Positions 1 through 11,637 of a stretch of DNA of 64,000 nucleotides are shown one piece after another. Source of the stretch: Anaeramoeba flamelloides (lineage: Eukaryota > Metamonada > Anaeramoebidae); contig JANTQA010000008.1 of the NCBI GenBank assembly GCA_027625915.1, positions 9,735,001 through 9,799,000 of the forward strand, read 5' to 3'. The translations under genes were made by a program, and so were the position numbers. Position 1 is the first letter of the stretch. The number at the start of each line of letters is the position of its first letter. The notes beneath the pieces were generated by a model. The model saw nothing but the letters and a program-made list of their open reading frames with translations. It searched no databases and was not told the origin of the DNA.

Positions 1-3000
1 CTTCTGAAAAAGTAAATATCCGATAAAATTTAATATTTTATTTTTTTTTTTGATTTTTTGATTACACTCGTTTAAAATTCAACTTTAATTTATTATTTTC
101 TGCATAATTCTTTTTTTTTTTTTTTATTTTTTTTTTTTTTTTTTTTTATATATAACGATACCATTCCTCTCTCGTTGTCAAATCAAAATTAATAAATAAT
201 TAATTAATAAACAAAGGTTGTTCAATGCTTTGCAGAATTGGGACAATTTGATAAAATCATTGCTTATTCAAAAAAATTTGATTACAAACCAAATTATCCA
301 ATGATTTTATCGAATTTAATTCAAATGAATCCAGAAGGTGTTACTTCATTTGTACAATTATTGTTAAACGACGAATCAGGACAATTAATTGACACAACAA
401 CGATGATGGAAATCTTGTTAAGAGGAGGGATGATTCAAGATTTAACTCAAATCATGCTTGATGTTTTGAAAAACAACAAAGAAGAAGAAGGGCCACTCCA
501 AACAAGGCTTTTAGAGATCAATTTGAACACTGCACCAAGGGTAGCTGATGCGATTATGGCCCAAGAAGTGTTTTCACATTATGATCGAGCAAAAATTGCA
601 TACCTTTGTGAAAGACAGGGATTATTCCAACGAGCATTAGAGCATTATGAAGAAATTGGAGACATTAAAAGATGTGTTGTTCACACTGAGGTGATCCCAC
701 CAGAATGGTTGGTGAATTACTTTGAACGGTTAACTGATGAATATTTTATGCAATGCTTGAAGGAAATGTTAACTGCCAACATCAAACAAAATTTACAAGT
801 TGTTGTGCAAATTGCAGCCAAGTACACTGAACGATTTGGAATTGAAAAATTTGTTGCTCTTTTTGAAAACTTCAACTCATTTGAAGGTGTATATTATTAT
901 TTAGGCTCTGTTATTAGCCAAACACAGGAAGCAGACATCCATTATAAATACATCCAAGCTGCAACGAAAATCGGAGAAATCCAAGAAGTCGAACACATTT
1001 GCCGGACCTCTGATCATTATAACCCAGAAAAGGTCAAAAAACTTTTTTAAAATCTAGCAATTTGTCATCACATTTGCCTTTAATCATTGTTTGTGATCGA
1101 TTTGATTTTGTTGAAGACCTCACAAGATATCTTTATAAAAACAGTGCTACATCATATATTGAAACATATGTCCAAAAGATCAACCCAAACAAAGCACCAC
1201 AAGTTATTGGAACCTTGTTAGATTTGGACGTGAATGAAGATTATATTAAAGAATTGATCATGTCGATTCGTGGATTGATTCCTGTTAACGAATTATCATT
1301 GGTTGTTGAAAAAAGAAACCGATTAAAAATCTTGTTACCAATGCTTGAGAAATTGATCGAAGAGGGAGACCACGATAGCTCAACACACTCTGCGTTGGCC
1401 AAAATTTACATTGATGCAAACAAGGATCCAGAAAACTTTTTATTAACAAATGAATATTACGATTCGAAAATTGTTGGAGCCTATTGTGAAAAGAGAGATC
1501 CACATTTAGCATTCGTTGCATATAAAAGAGGAAAATGTGACAAGGAATTAATTGATTTGACAAACAGAAACTCAATGTTTAAACACCAAGCACGATACTT
1601 GGTCGAAAGACAAGATGATGAGCTCTGGAAATATGCATTGAACCCCGAAAATGAATTTAGAGATCAATTAGTAAACCAAGTAACTTCAACTGCATTACCA
1701 GAATCTCAAGATGCCGACGAAGTCTCTGTGACTGTACGAGCATTTATGCAAGCAGACTTACCAAACGAACTGATCGATTTACTTGAAAAAATCATGTTAA
1801 AGCAAACACCATTTTCAGACAACCCAAGTTTACAAAACTTATTGATTTTGACTGCAATCAAGGCCGACAAAAGCCGAGTTATGGAATATATCACACGATT
1901 AGACAACTTTGATGGGTCAAACATTGCCAATGTATCGATTGGAGAAGGATTGTATGAAGAAGCCTTCACAATTTTTAAGAAATTTGGAGAAAAGGTGTCT
2001 GCGATCCAAGTCTTGTTGAATAACATCATGGATATGCCAAGAGCTGTTGAATGGGCAGAGCTCTGCGACGAAGCAGAGGTATGGTCAACACTTGCTGACG
2101 CACAATGCGATCGAGGATTTGTTGTTGAAGGAATGAACTCCTATATCAAGGCAAACAACCCAACGAAATACGAAAAGGTTATCGAAGCATGCTTCAAAAG
2201 TGGAGAGCATTACGAAGAATTGATCAATTATTTACAAATGTGTAGAAGATTAATCAAAGAGCAAATGGTTGAAACTGAGCTTGTCTATGCATTTGCACGA
2301 ACTGAACGATTGGCAGACCTTGAGGACTTTATCAACTCACCAAATCTAGCCAAAATCCAACTTGTTGGTGACAGATGCTTTGACGAGAAGCTCTACAAGG
2401 CAGCTAAACTTCTGTATATCAACATTAGTAATTATGGAAGACTTGCATCGACTCTTGTCAAATTGGAAGACTTCCATGGAGCTGTTGAAGCAGCAAGAAA
2501 GGCAAACACAACACACACATGGAAGGAAGTCAACCATGCATGTATCGACTTTAAAGAATTCAGATTAGCACAGATCGCAGGCTTACACATCATCATCCAA
2601 GCCGATGAACTCGAAGAATTGGTACAATACTACGAAAACAGAGGACACTTTGAAGAGGTGATCCAACTTTTGGAAGCCGGATTGGGTCTTGAACAAGCAC
2701 ACAACGGAATGTTCACCACATTGGGCGTTCTGTATTCCAAATACAATGTCGCCAAAATGATGGAACATATCAAACTCTATTCATCAAGAATCAACATCCC
2801 AAGATTGATCAGACAAGCAGAATACATGCACCAATGGAACGAATTATGCTACTTATATGTGCTCTATGAAGAATTCGACAATTCAATCAAGGTCATGATC
2901 CAACATCCAATCCAATCATGGAGCCACACCAAATTCAAAGACATTGTCCAAAAAGTTGCAACGATCGAAAACTATTATAAATCGCTCCAATTTTATTTGG

Positions 3001-3776
3001 AACAACATCCCTTATTGGTTGTTGATCTCTTGGTTGTTCTCACGCCAAGAATTGACCATTCAAGAGTGGTCATGGAAATGAGAAAGGCACAACATTTGCC
3101 CTTAATCAAGCCATATTTGGTTTCTGTGCAACAAAATAACATCAAGGCAGTAAACGAAGCATTGAATCAATTATATGTCGAAGATGGAGAATACGAAAAC
3201 TTACAAGTCTCGATCGATACCTTTGACAATTTCGATCAAACAGGATTCGCAAGAACACTTGAAGAAAACGAACTTCTTGAATTTAGAAGAATTTCAGCCT
3301 ACATTTACAAACGAAACGGAAAATTCTCAAAATCTGTTGAACTTTCCAAAAAGGACCAACTCTATAAAGACGCCATGACAACAGCATGCGCTTCAAAAAC
3401 TCAAGAAATTGGAGAAGAACTATTGACATTCTTTGTCGAAAACGAACTCAAGGAATGCTTTGGTGCATGTCTATACATGTGCTACGACATCATCAGACCA
3501 GATGTCGCTTTGGAATTGGCCTGGAGATTTAATATCGTAGACTTTGCAATGCCATTCTTGATCCAAACCTTCAGAGAATATTCAACCAGAATCTCAAAAC
3601 TTGAAGACGAAAACCAAGAACTTAAGGAAATCGCACAAAACGAAAAAAATGAACAAAACGAACAAAAGGTCGAACAAGAAGTCCTCCAAGACACAAACCA
3701 AGACCAATACTTTGGAATGGGTGGTGGAATAAATGAATTTAATGATGATTTTAACCAATTCGAGAATTATTATTAA
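1..3776 (+). CDS. chc: Clathrin heavy chain, copy 1 (5' end outside the window)
   Basis: Heavy chain of the clathrin triskelion, which coats endocytic and trans-Golgi vesicles on the cytosolic side. Seen: the end of an exon (1-11), an intron (12-216, GTAAAT...ACAAAG), then one long exon from 217. It reads [11 protein letters not shown] at the junction and runs through the repeated alpha-helical CHCR leg, aligning by memory with the human protein from about residue 500 to the trimerisation region near 1600. Landmarks include [26 protein letters not shown] and [11 protein letters not shown]. The C-terminus is short and ends GMGGG...NYY with stop TAA. The N-terminal propeller exons lie upstream of the window. 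Near 1036-1048 an A run and a T run are each one base longer than in copy 2 (41596-47567), which shifts the frame and splits the gene into two reading frames. Otherwise the protein matches copy 2. Identity is very sure; whether this copy works is not. Confidence 0.93.
12..216 (+). other. Intron of clathrin copy 1
   Basis: The donor is GAAAAA|GTAAATATCC and the acceptor AACAAAG|GTTGTT. Splicing joins SEK to VVQCFAELG, matching the conserved clathrin order. It holds long T runs. The equivalent intron in copy 2 is at 45159-45361 and differs by a few bases. The acceptor ends in AAAG rather than the usual pyrimidine-AG. Confidence 0.85.
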
Positions 3777-4028
3777 ATACATTATTTAAATAAACTTTTT
3801 ATTTTTTTTTTTCTATTCTTTTATATTATTTTCATTTAATGTCTTTTCTTTTTTCCATTTTTTAAAAACCATTTCTCTTTATATTTTTTAATAAATTTAA
3901 ATGACCAAAAGATAAACCTAAACCTTATAAACGTTTTATTTTTTTTTCTTCTTTTTTTATTTTATTCATATTTTAATTTTATTTTTTTTGTGTTTTTATT
4001 CTTAAAAAATATAAATAAAAATTAATAT

Positions 4029-4601
4029 GTCCCTACGACCCAAAAAACACTAAAAATAAGAAAACTGATCAAATACCTTCCATTAAAACAATTAAAAAAA
4101 CTAAATGAAAAAATAAAAATATATAAAGTTTCCATTTAACTGTTTCTTGAAAACATTTTTTGCCAAAATGATTGAATTCAAACCTGAAATTATGTATATT
4201 TTTATATACATCTATCTTGTTTTAACTCATTTACTAAAACAAATTCTAAATTATGGGAATTTTATTTTCACCAAAGGGACTAATTTGGTCTTCAAATGTT
4301 TTTTTTATTTTTAAATGGTAAAATTAAAAAAAAAGTTATTTAAAAAAGATAAACTCTCTGGAAAAGTATTCTAATTTAATATATTAACTTATTCTTTGAT
4401 TTCAAAATTTTCTCAACCCCAATTTTTCAAAAAAAAAATAAAATAATACACAACAATCTCAAAAAATATTTTGGATATTCAAAAGTTGAGAATGTTTTTA
4501 TTCGAAAAAAAATTATCAAAGTGGTTAATTGAATTAAGTTATAAGGCTAGATTTCGAAAAATATTAATCAGAAAAAAATAGTGCTTAATTTTATTAAAGG
4601 C
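4029..4601. mobile_element. 573-bp non-coding element, copy 1, with target duplication
   Basis: This block is absent from the otherwise matching arm at 41270-45372, where the empty site reads AATATTAG. Here it is flanked on both sides by ATAT. A second copy of the same length and orientation lies at 49770-50342, also between ATAT and ATAT. The ends are short imperfect inverted repeats (TGTCCCTA at the left, TGCCTTTA at the right read on the other strand). The duplication could therefore be TA with ends starting TG, or ATAT. No reading frame is visible. It is probably a non-autonomous DNA transposon. Confidence 0.8.
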
Positions 4602-5959
4602 ATATTAGAATTTTTAAGATCTTTGATCTAAATTATCAAATACACAGAACAAAATTTAAAATTGTTTGGTAAATTTGAAATGATATTTTTGTTTTTAATT
4701 TGAAATTTATGTTGAGTAGTCCACCAACATTAAGAACGTTCAGTTTATTGAGAAATATTCTAAATTTCTCAAATTGGATTAAAATAAATCTTAACCTATA
4801 ATAATAGAATAACACCATATAGTATTTTTTTTCGACTTTTAATCCCCCCTTTTTTTTCTTTTGTAAGTAAAACTCATATCCTTCATTGAAATAAGTAGAA
4901 CACAAATAAAAAACGAATTTGATATAAAAATTAATTTATGAAAAGTTTTAGGTTTTATGGGGTAAAATTACTAAGTAAAATATTTCCATTATAGAAGAAT
5001 TAGTTAATTTCAAAATGTTGTATTTTAAATTAACAAAAGAAAATAAATAAAAAACACAAAAACTAGGAGAATAAAAACTAAAAAAGGAGGGGGTCGGGAA
5101 GGGAAAAATTATAAAAATATTTATTTTGAAATGAAAAATTATTAAATGACTTCCCAATTTATATCAAAAAAAAATGAAAAGTCTGAAAAAAAAATAGTTT
5201 CTAATTTAACGAAAAAAAAAGAAGAAAAATCAAAATAAATAATGATAATTTCAAAATTAAGCCGGTTAAAATTAATAATTTTATCCCATTTTTATTCATT
5301 TTTATTGGTGGCGTGATGTTTCAAAATAAACTGTATTAATCCAAAGAAAAAAAATAAAAAGAAAAAGAAAAAGAAAAAGAGAACAAAACAAAAAAGAAAA
5401 AGAAAAAGAAAAGGGGAGAAATACTTGTGAAGAATAAAGAAAAGAGGAAAGGAAACAAATATTTCAATTGAATTACTCATTATTTCCATTCTATTCATAC
5501 GTTTCGTCGTTTTTTAATAGAATTTGATAATTGAACTCCTTTAAAATTAGAAAATAAAACCACCAATAATAAAAATAACAATAATAATACCTAAAGTATC
5601 ACCCATAATGATAATATTGATACAAATAAACATTAGTACTAGTAAAATATACTACAATGATGATAATGACGACGACAATGATGTTGTGTATAATAAGTAG
5701 GGGAAAACAGGAAAAGGAAAACAAATCGCCAAAAATCATCAATAAAATGTCAAAAAAACAACAAAAAAATACTATACACGAACTGTCTTAATTAAATCCA
5801 TTTTACTCAAAGGACTGTGCAAAAAAAATAAAAATGCACATTTTTTTACAAAGAATCAACCAAACTTGGAGTGTTTAGAAATAAGAGAACATTTTAACTT
5901 CGATTTAGATTTTAATAATCATAAAATAAATACCCTTGCAAACGATAATTTTTACCAAA

Positions 5960-6360
5960 AAAAAAAAAAACTGTTAAAAATTTTTAGACCCATTTTATTG
6001 GTATATCTCGTGTAAATTTTCACAATTTCTTTAGGAAAATTACACTTATTTACAATAATTTTTTTTTCCTTTTTAAAGAACTGGAATTTTAAAAGAACTT
6101 ACAGAACCCCACTTTTCTTAATGTTAATTTGTAGTTTCAAAAATTTTTTTTTCAAATTTAATTTTTAAAAAAGAATAAAATAGAAAAGAAAAAAAAAAAA
6201 CAAAGAAAAAAAAATCAAAATACAAAAAAAAAAAATTTATAAAATATGAAAAAATGATTTTGATCTAAAAATACGAAATTTTTTTGAGAAAGAATAATCA
6301 GTTAAACGGAGAGGATATGTTATATTTCTTCAATCAAACTAGATCCCTTTGACAGAAAAG
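5960..6360. repeat. Dispersed repeat, copy 1
   Basis: It matches 39870-40215 in the same orientation, sharing for example CAATTTCTTTAGGAAAATTA, a conserved TTAATTTG(T/C)AGTTTCAAA segment, and a tail around ATGATTTTGATCTAA. A partial relative of the tail lies near 33140-33200. It is non-coding and of unknown class. Because the two copies are direct, they are not part of the inverted clathrin repeat. Confidence 0.55.
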
Positions 6361-6901
6361 GAGTTTAATATATTCTAATATCTATCAATGTTATCATTAT
6401 TATAAAATATTTTCACAAACATAGCTTAAATTTTTTTAATCAATTATTTTGAGAAAATTATACTACATGTTATTATGAAATAAATCCAACTCTGATTCAT
6501 TTTTATTTAATTTCTCTCAACAATTATACAAATTCACAAACAAGAAAAAAACGGTGAAAAAAATGATCTTATATTTATATTTTTTTTTAATTTCAATTTC
6601 CAAGTTCTGAATAAAAGTCATATATAAAAAAATGTAAAATAGTATTACACCTATGATAATAAACATGATAGGGGATAAAGAGGATATAGGATCCTAATCT
6701 TATATAAAAATAATATTTTAAACAAAATTAATCACCACAATAAATTTGTTTTTTTTAAAAATATTAATATCTCTATTAATTTAAAAAATAAAAGTGGGTG
6801 TAAATCTTTCACAACACCATGAAAAAAAATATACATTATGTTATTGGCAATATTTAGTAATTTCAAATTTTTATAGATGTTAAATTAAAAATACAAATAT
6901 A

Positions 6902-7094
6902 CAGTCTGTTCCACTTTTAAGGTACAAACTTTCAACGAAATTTAAGGCACAAAAAAAGGCTATATTAAGGCACAAAATTTGTATTTTTTTTTTAACAATT
7001 TCTTTTACTAGAATCTGAATTTTGTGCCTTAATTTGAGATTTTTTTGTGTCTTAAATGTCGTAGCAGTTTGTGTCTTAAAAATGGAACTGGCTG
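6902..7094. mobile_element. Tc1/mariner-type MITE, copy 1
   Basis: A 193-bp palindromic element. The left end is CAGTCTGTTCCACTTTTAAG and the right end is its inverted partner, with a TA dinucleotide outside each end (6900-6901 and 7095-7096). AAGGCACAAA units recur inwards on both arms, so the whole element can fold into a hairpin. It has no reading frame. The CAGT start and TA duplication are typical of Tc1/mariner MITEs. Confidence 0.8.
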
Positions 7095-7486
7095 TAATCT
7101 AATTCGAAATCCGGTAATGAATTTTTTTTTTTTTTTATTAATACAATTTTTTATTTAAATTTTATTAATGAAAAGATCATTTAAAAATTGATTATATTTT
7201 TGAGAATATACAAAATTTTCACCCTTTTACAATAATTTTCATAAAAATCAAACCAATAAAGTATTTAGTGTCAGAAATATTTTTTATTTTTTTTTCCTTT
7301 TTAAGTTTATTATTTTGAATTAAACAAAAAATTATTTTATTGATTTTTGTGAAAAATAATTATATCTTTTTAAGAAGATGAGACTTAATTATTTAATTTT
7401 GTAAGTTATTTCCAAAGTTTAATTCTAGATTGTTTTTTTTTTTTTTTAAGATATAATATGATTTTTTGTTTTTTTCTCCTCCTGTG

Positions 7487-7745
7487 TATTCTGGGTACGT
7501 GTCTTCAAGTGCCGTAGACTGCTGTCGGGTGCCTAGGTTTTCCATAATTCAAAAGAGTAGAGTAAAATCTTTGATTTTACTCAATTCTTTCAAATCCTGG
7601 AAAAGATAACAACAGTGGATATTTTCTATTTGGTCATGAAAATGATAATATTATTTTTTATACAGATTTTAATTATTTTTCTTCTTCTCTTTTTTTTTAT
7701 TTGATTAATTTTCATCAATTCCTCCTTTCTCTAAATAAATAAATA
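7487..7745. repeat. Hairpin-family repeat, copy 1
   Basis: It contains a GTGTCTTCAAGTGCCG-like start, GGTTTTCC, and then a palindrome at 7547-7600 built on GAGTAAAATC and GATTTTACTC. It is followed by a shared tail (TTTTTCTTCTTCTCTTTTTT, then ATTTTCATCAATTCCTCC). The tail and palindrome recur at 14375-14840, and the palindrome recurs near 20860, 36240 and 51150. Confidence 0.6.
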
Positions 7746-8439
7746 AATAAAATTTGATTTTTTAAAATAATTTTTTTTTAAAGATATTTGGGAATTAAGT
7801 AATAAATTTATCCCTAAAAATTCAAATCAATTTTTGTATTACAAAAATAATTTAAATAGTTATAATGATTCTTGTGAATTAGACAAAATTATTTGTTCTC
7901 AAAATATTTTCAAATTGAAAAAGCTTTTTTTTTATTGTTAGAAAACCAGAAAAAACCTTTTTACAACAATCAAGAATAATTTTTTTTTACCTCCTAAGAT
8001 GGAATATTTTTGATAAGTGGCTGTTTAATATCTATAAAACTAAATTTTATTTAATCGTCTATGAATAAATTGTTTTTATTTATTTTTGTTGGGATTGGAA
8101 TATTAATAATTAAAAAAATCAAGAAAAGAAAAAAATTCTTCTAACAAAAGAATAATACTACATGAAAAATATTTTCCATCATTCTCAAAATTTATCTGAA
8201 TTATTCATACAATTAATGATTTCTTTTTTGATATTAAAAATGTGTGAAAATTTGGATTTCAAAAATAGACTCAAGAGTAATAAATTGTTTAGATTGAGGT
8301 ATTAGATCTATTTCAGAAGCCAAAACAAAAATTAGGTATATATAAAAATCTTAGCATGATTTCATTTTATTTTTAAAAAAATAAATATAGCCTAAAATAA
8401 TTGGTTTGATAAAAAATTGGGTCTAGTGTGAAATTTTTA

Positions 8440-8818
8440 TGTTTATTTTTCTTTTTTTTTTTTTTTTTTTTTTGTGATCACAATATTCCAAAAGTGATAA
8501 TAATAATTCAGATTTATTTGGACTTTAATTATCATTTAGATAAAATAAATCACACAACAATCCATTTTTCAAAAAAAAAAAAAAAAAATTATCGACCCAT
8601 TTCATTAATGGGGCATATTTAACAATATAAATTGTAACATATCCAATGTTCGTGAAGGATATTAGACCATTTATTCACAGATTTTAATAAATTATTTTTT
8701 TAGAAAAAGTGAGTTTTATTTGTGAATATTTTTGTTTCTGTTTGAAAATTTCACTTATGATGTACTTTTAAATTCAACTATTGAGATATTAATCGAATGG
8801 CATTTTAATTGCATTAAG

Positions 8819-8855
<37 letters not shown>

Positions 8856-8950
8856 CAATAATTACAATATTATTACGAATAATTTAATTATAATCTAATA
8901 ACAGGCTTCGGTGATATGTTTTTGTTAGTGGGGATATAAAAAAAAACAAA
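8440..8950 (+). mobile_element. LINE reverse-transcriptase fragment (decayed)
   Basis: The plus strand encodes NYRPISLM at about 8580-8605. NYRPIS is the conserved block at the start of LINE reverse transcriptases. It is preceded by an IPK segment as in that family. Farther on, GFGDMF near 8905-8925 resembles the loop before the RT palm. Stops and an (AT)n run interrupt it. It is a remnant and the family is not resolved. Confidence 0.45.
8821..8853. repeat. (AT)n microsatellite
   Basis: An uninterrupted AT dinucleotide run of about 33 bp inside the LINE remnant. Confidence 0.9.
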
Positions 8951-9599
8951 AACGGGCTGTCAAAATAATATTTACCACCAAGTATAATTTTTATTTTGCA
9001 AATTAAAACCGTGTGCCCCATTTCTAGAAGATTTATACTTTAATCTATCAAATAAACCGATAATAAATAGAAAAGTTAAGTTGATTTTCTTAAAGTTCTA
9101 TGATGAAAAAAGAAATTCTAAAAATGAAGGATCAAATTGAAATAATTTTTATAAAAAAAAGAATTAATTTTTATATTCAATTTTCAAATCAAAAAATCAA
9201 TAAAAAATTTCGAAAAAATTGAGAATTAATAAAAACTTTCAATAAATTACATTGCTAATTTAAATTTATCTTTAATATTGAGGAGTTTACTTTTGAAATT
9301 TATTTGAACTTAGATATACAACTGGGTAGTGAATTGGATGTTACATTGAAACAAAAAGAAAAGAAAAAATATAATTTTTATTTTAAAACATGGATTATCG
9401 GGTTTGGTTGCAAATTTTTTTGATCAGATATAAACAAATTTCAAGACAAACAACAATTTTTATCGTCAAAAAATTTGTTTTTATTATTGAAATAAAGATC
9501 CGAAAAAAATCAACTAACTTTGATAATTAGCATGTGTGTTGGATGATTAGAATTAGATATCTCCTCCGTCCTTCAATAAATAAAATTTTTATGAATTAA

Positions 9600-9745
9600 A
9601 AATCTTTAAGGGGTTGATCTGATATAAATTTTTTTACCTGAATTTCAATAGAGATTGAGAAAATTTTTTGCTAATTACTTAGATTTGAAAATCCTCTTTA
9701 TTTTTAATATTAAACATATTTCTTGAGAATGAATTCTTATTTAGT
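9600..9745. repeat. Direct repeat, copy 1
   Basis: It shares GAGATTGAGAAAATTTTTT, ATTACTTAGATTTGAAA and an ATATTAAAC(A/T)TATTTCT segment with 12115-12275 in the same orientation. Non-coding, of unknown origin. Confidence 0.6.
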
Positions 9746-10470
9746 CATTGGTCAACAAAAAAATAATTGAGGCAAGTCTCTTAAATAAAAAAAGTAAAAA
9801 TCCCCTTTTGACTTTTTTACTTTATTTTTTTTTTGTCAAAAAGCACCATTCAGAAATAAATGTGAATTTCAACAAAAAATATATCTCGAAACATAACCGA
9901 AAGAATCAACAGAATAATAAAGCAAATTGTTTGAAAGGGATTTCTAAAAAAAGTCACTTTGAAGAACCAAGTATTTGTCAATTATCAATAAATTCAATAT
10001 TTCCAAAGAATTGTGTTTTAAATATGTTTGGGTTGTGTAAGTTCTGTTATTTGGACAGTATTTTTTCAATGGTTTCAAGTTTGTCTTTCAATGTTAATTT
10101 CCCAAGGATAACTGAGTCTTCTCAATAGAGTATTTTACTTTTTTGTTTAAAGATCTTTTTTTTTTTTTGAAAGGCATTTATCATTAATAAATTTTCAAGA
10201 AATGGTGAAGGTGTGTATAAAAGTATTATAAACAGAACTTTTATTATTGATTTTTATTTTTCGATTTAAATTTTATTTTTCTTCTTTGATCTTATTTTTG
10301 CCTCTTTCTATTTTTTTTTTTAATTCAAACAAGAAAGCTTACAATTAATTTTTTGAAAAAGTATAAGCAAGCAAAGTTTCTTTTTGAGCCACTAACAGAA
10401 CTTAATTTTTTCTCAGCAATAACAATAACAATAAAAACAAGTATTCTTAAATTCTGCTCTCATTTCTCTT

Positions 10471-11637
10471 ATGAACACCGATCGAACTCTCACGAAGAAA
10501 GAACAAAAAAAACAAAAAAAGATCCTCAAAGAACAAGAAAACAGATTAAAAAAATCATTAAAGGAATATTTCCAATCGCAAACAAAGGCAAAGGACAAAA
10601 AAATAGATCTTTCTGATCGCTATTTTGAAAGTTTGCCATTAAAATTTTCCCTAAAGGGGAAAGGAGTTCTTGACTGGTGGCGTTCTGTCACCGAGCTTGA
10701 TCTCTCGAATAACAAATTAAGAACCGATCGATTACCCAATGAGCTTGAAAAGTTAACGTCTTTACAGTCCCTCCAATTGCATCACAATTTGCTTTCGGAA
10801 TTCCCAATGGTGATAATTAAATTAACAAATTTACGATTTCTGGGGCTTTCTCATAATCAAATTGAAAATATTCCGAATGCTATCCACAAGCTTGTTAACT
10901 TGTCTGGGTTGTCTTTCTCCCATAACAGAATTAGGGAGTTTGTTTCCCTTTGTGTCCCACCGACTTTAACTTCGAACACTAGCAATGACAAAAAAAACAA
11001 AAACAAAAAGGCACAAGCAATTTCAAATTTAAGATGGCTCTCATTAGACCACAACAAAATAATGCAAATACCCCCAGAAATTAAAAATTTGACCTTTCTT
11101 GAATCGCTTCTTCTCCGCCACAACATGATACGTGTCTTGCCCCCAGAAATTGGCTCTTTAACTTCTCTCCGTGAGCTGTATCTCAGCAAAAATAATATCA
11201 CAACCTTGCCCCATCAAATATCCCAACTATCTTCGCTGCAAGTCTTAGACCTTTCAAATAATCAAATAAGCTCTCTCCCAGAGGAAATCGACTCTCTTAG
11301 TCTTGATTTCTTCGGGATTGCGAGCTGTTTCTTAAAGGCAAGGCCAAAAAAATTATCAGCTCTATGTGTTGTTGATGATGGCAACCCTTATTTAAAAGAG
11401 CCGAACCAAAAGAAAAGCCATGGAAAAAAGAACGGGGGCCATAACACTAAGAAGAGTAATCAGGAAAAAAGCAATGGAATTGAAATTGAAATTAAAAATG
11501 AAATTGAAAAAGATCCTAATCAAAATAAAAATATGAAAAAAAAAGTGAAAAAAATGAAAGAAAAAAATCCGAAAAAAAAAGTGAAAAAAATTAATGAAAA
11601 AAATCCGAAAAAGAAAAAGAAAAGAAAAATGAAATAA
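10471..11637 (+). CDS. Leucine-rich-repeat protein with Lys-rich tail
   Basis: 388 residues in one exon, starting at ATG 10471; the frame just upstream is T-rich and not coding-like. Seen: a Lys/Gln-rich helical N-terminus (residues 1-45); about eight leucine-rich repeats of the LxxLxLSxNxIxxLPxxI type (about 70-285, for example LRFLGLSHNQIENIP and LRELYLSKNNITTLP), with one interrupted by a Thr/Asn/Lys insert near 165-185; then a tail of about 90 residues dominated by Lys, Asn and Glu with repeated KNPKKK units. The repeat type is that of the SHOC2/PIRL and small Ras-binding LRR families, which act as protein-binding scaffolds. No catalytic domain is visible, so no specific partner can be named. 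The basic tail could suggest a nuclear or nucleolar location (inference). The stop is TAA. Confidence 0.85.
   Translation: MNTDRTLTKKEQKKQKKILKEQENRLKKSLKEYFQSQTKAKDKKIDLSDRYFESLPLKFSLKGKGVLDWWRSVTELDLSNNKLRTDRLPNELEKLTSLQSLQLHHNLLSEFPMVIIKLTNLRFLGLSHNQIENIPNAIHKLVNLSGLSFSHNRIREFVSLCVPPTLTSNTSNDKKNKNKKAQAISNLRWLSLDHNKIMQIPPEIKNLTFLESLLLRHNMIRVLPPEIGSLTSLRELYLSKNNITTLPHQISQLSSLQVLDLSNNQISSLPEEIDSLSLDFFGIASCFLKARPKKLSALCVVDDGNPYLKEPNQKKSHGKKNGGHNTKKSNQEKSNGIEIEIKNEIEKDPNQNKNMKKKVKKMKEKNPKKKVKKINEKNPKKKKKRKMK

Larger units (their letters stand above)
1..4690. repeat. Inverted-repeat arm 1 (clathrin duplication)
   Basis: Base 1 pairs with base 45372 on the other strand, and the match runs through the clathrin gene and its 3' flank to about 4015. 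It resumes after a 573-bp insertion (4029-4601) and fades near 4690. The partner arm is 41270-45372. Within the coding part I noticed essentially only homopolymer-length differences; the flank and intron show a few substitutions. The arm may continue to the left of the window. Confidence 0.9.
3777..10470. other. Gene-poor AT-rich stretch with repeats
   Basis: No gene is recognised between clathrin copy 1 and the LRR gene. It holds the 573-bp element, a dispersed repeat (5960-6360), a TA-flanked MITE (6902-7094), a hairpin-family copy (7487-7745), a LINE fragment (8440-8950), an (AT)n run near 8821-8853 and one member of a direct repeat (9600-9745). On the minus strand between about 9900 and 10130 there is a run of codon-like sequence broken by several stops that I cannot identify. 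Confidence 0.6.

Noticed and set aside
1030-1062. Programmed frameshifting in clathrin
   Set aside because: Breaks occur at different homopolymers in the two copies and are absent from the partner copy, so no conserved slip site exists.
1285-3782. Many open frames on the minus strand of clathrin copy 1, and their mirror set at 41676-44092
   Set aside because: They are shadows of the conserved clathrin frame. They are identical in the two copies only because the gene is.
4636-4905. 89-residue minus-strand open frame
   Set aside because: It starts in repeat-arm flank and A/T runs, with no recognisable motif.
9748-10128. 126-residue plus-strand open frame
   Set aside because: Composition is K/N/F-biased with no motif or credible start context, and the opposite strand looks more protein-like. 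Probably chance.
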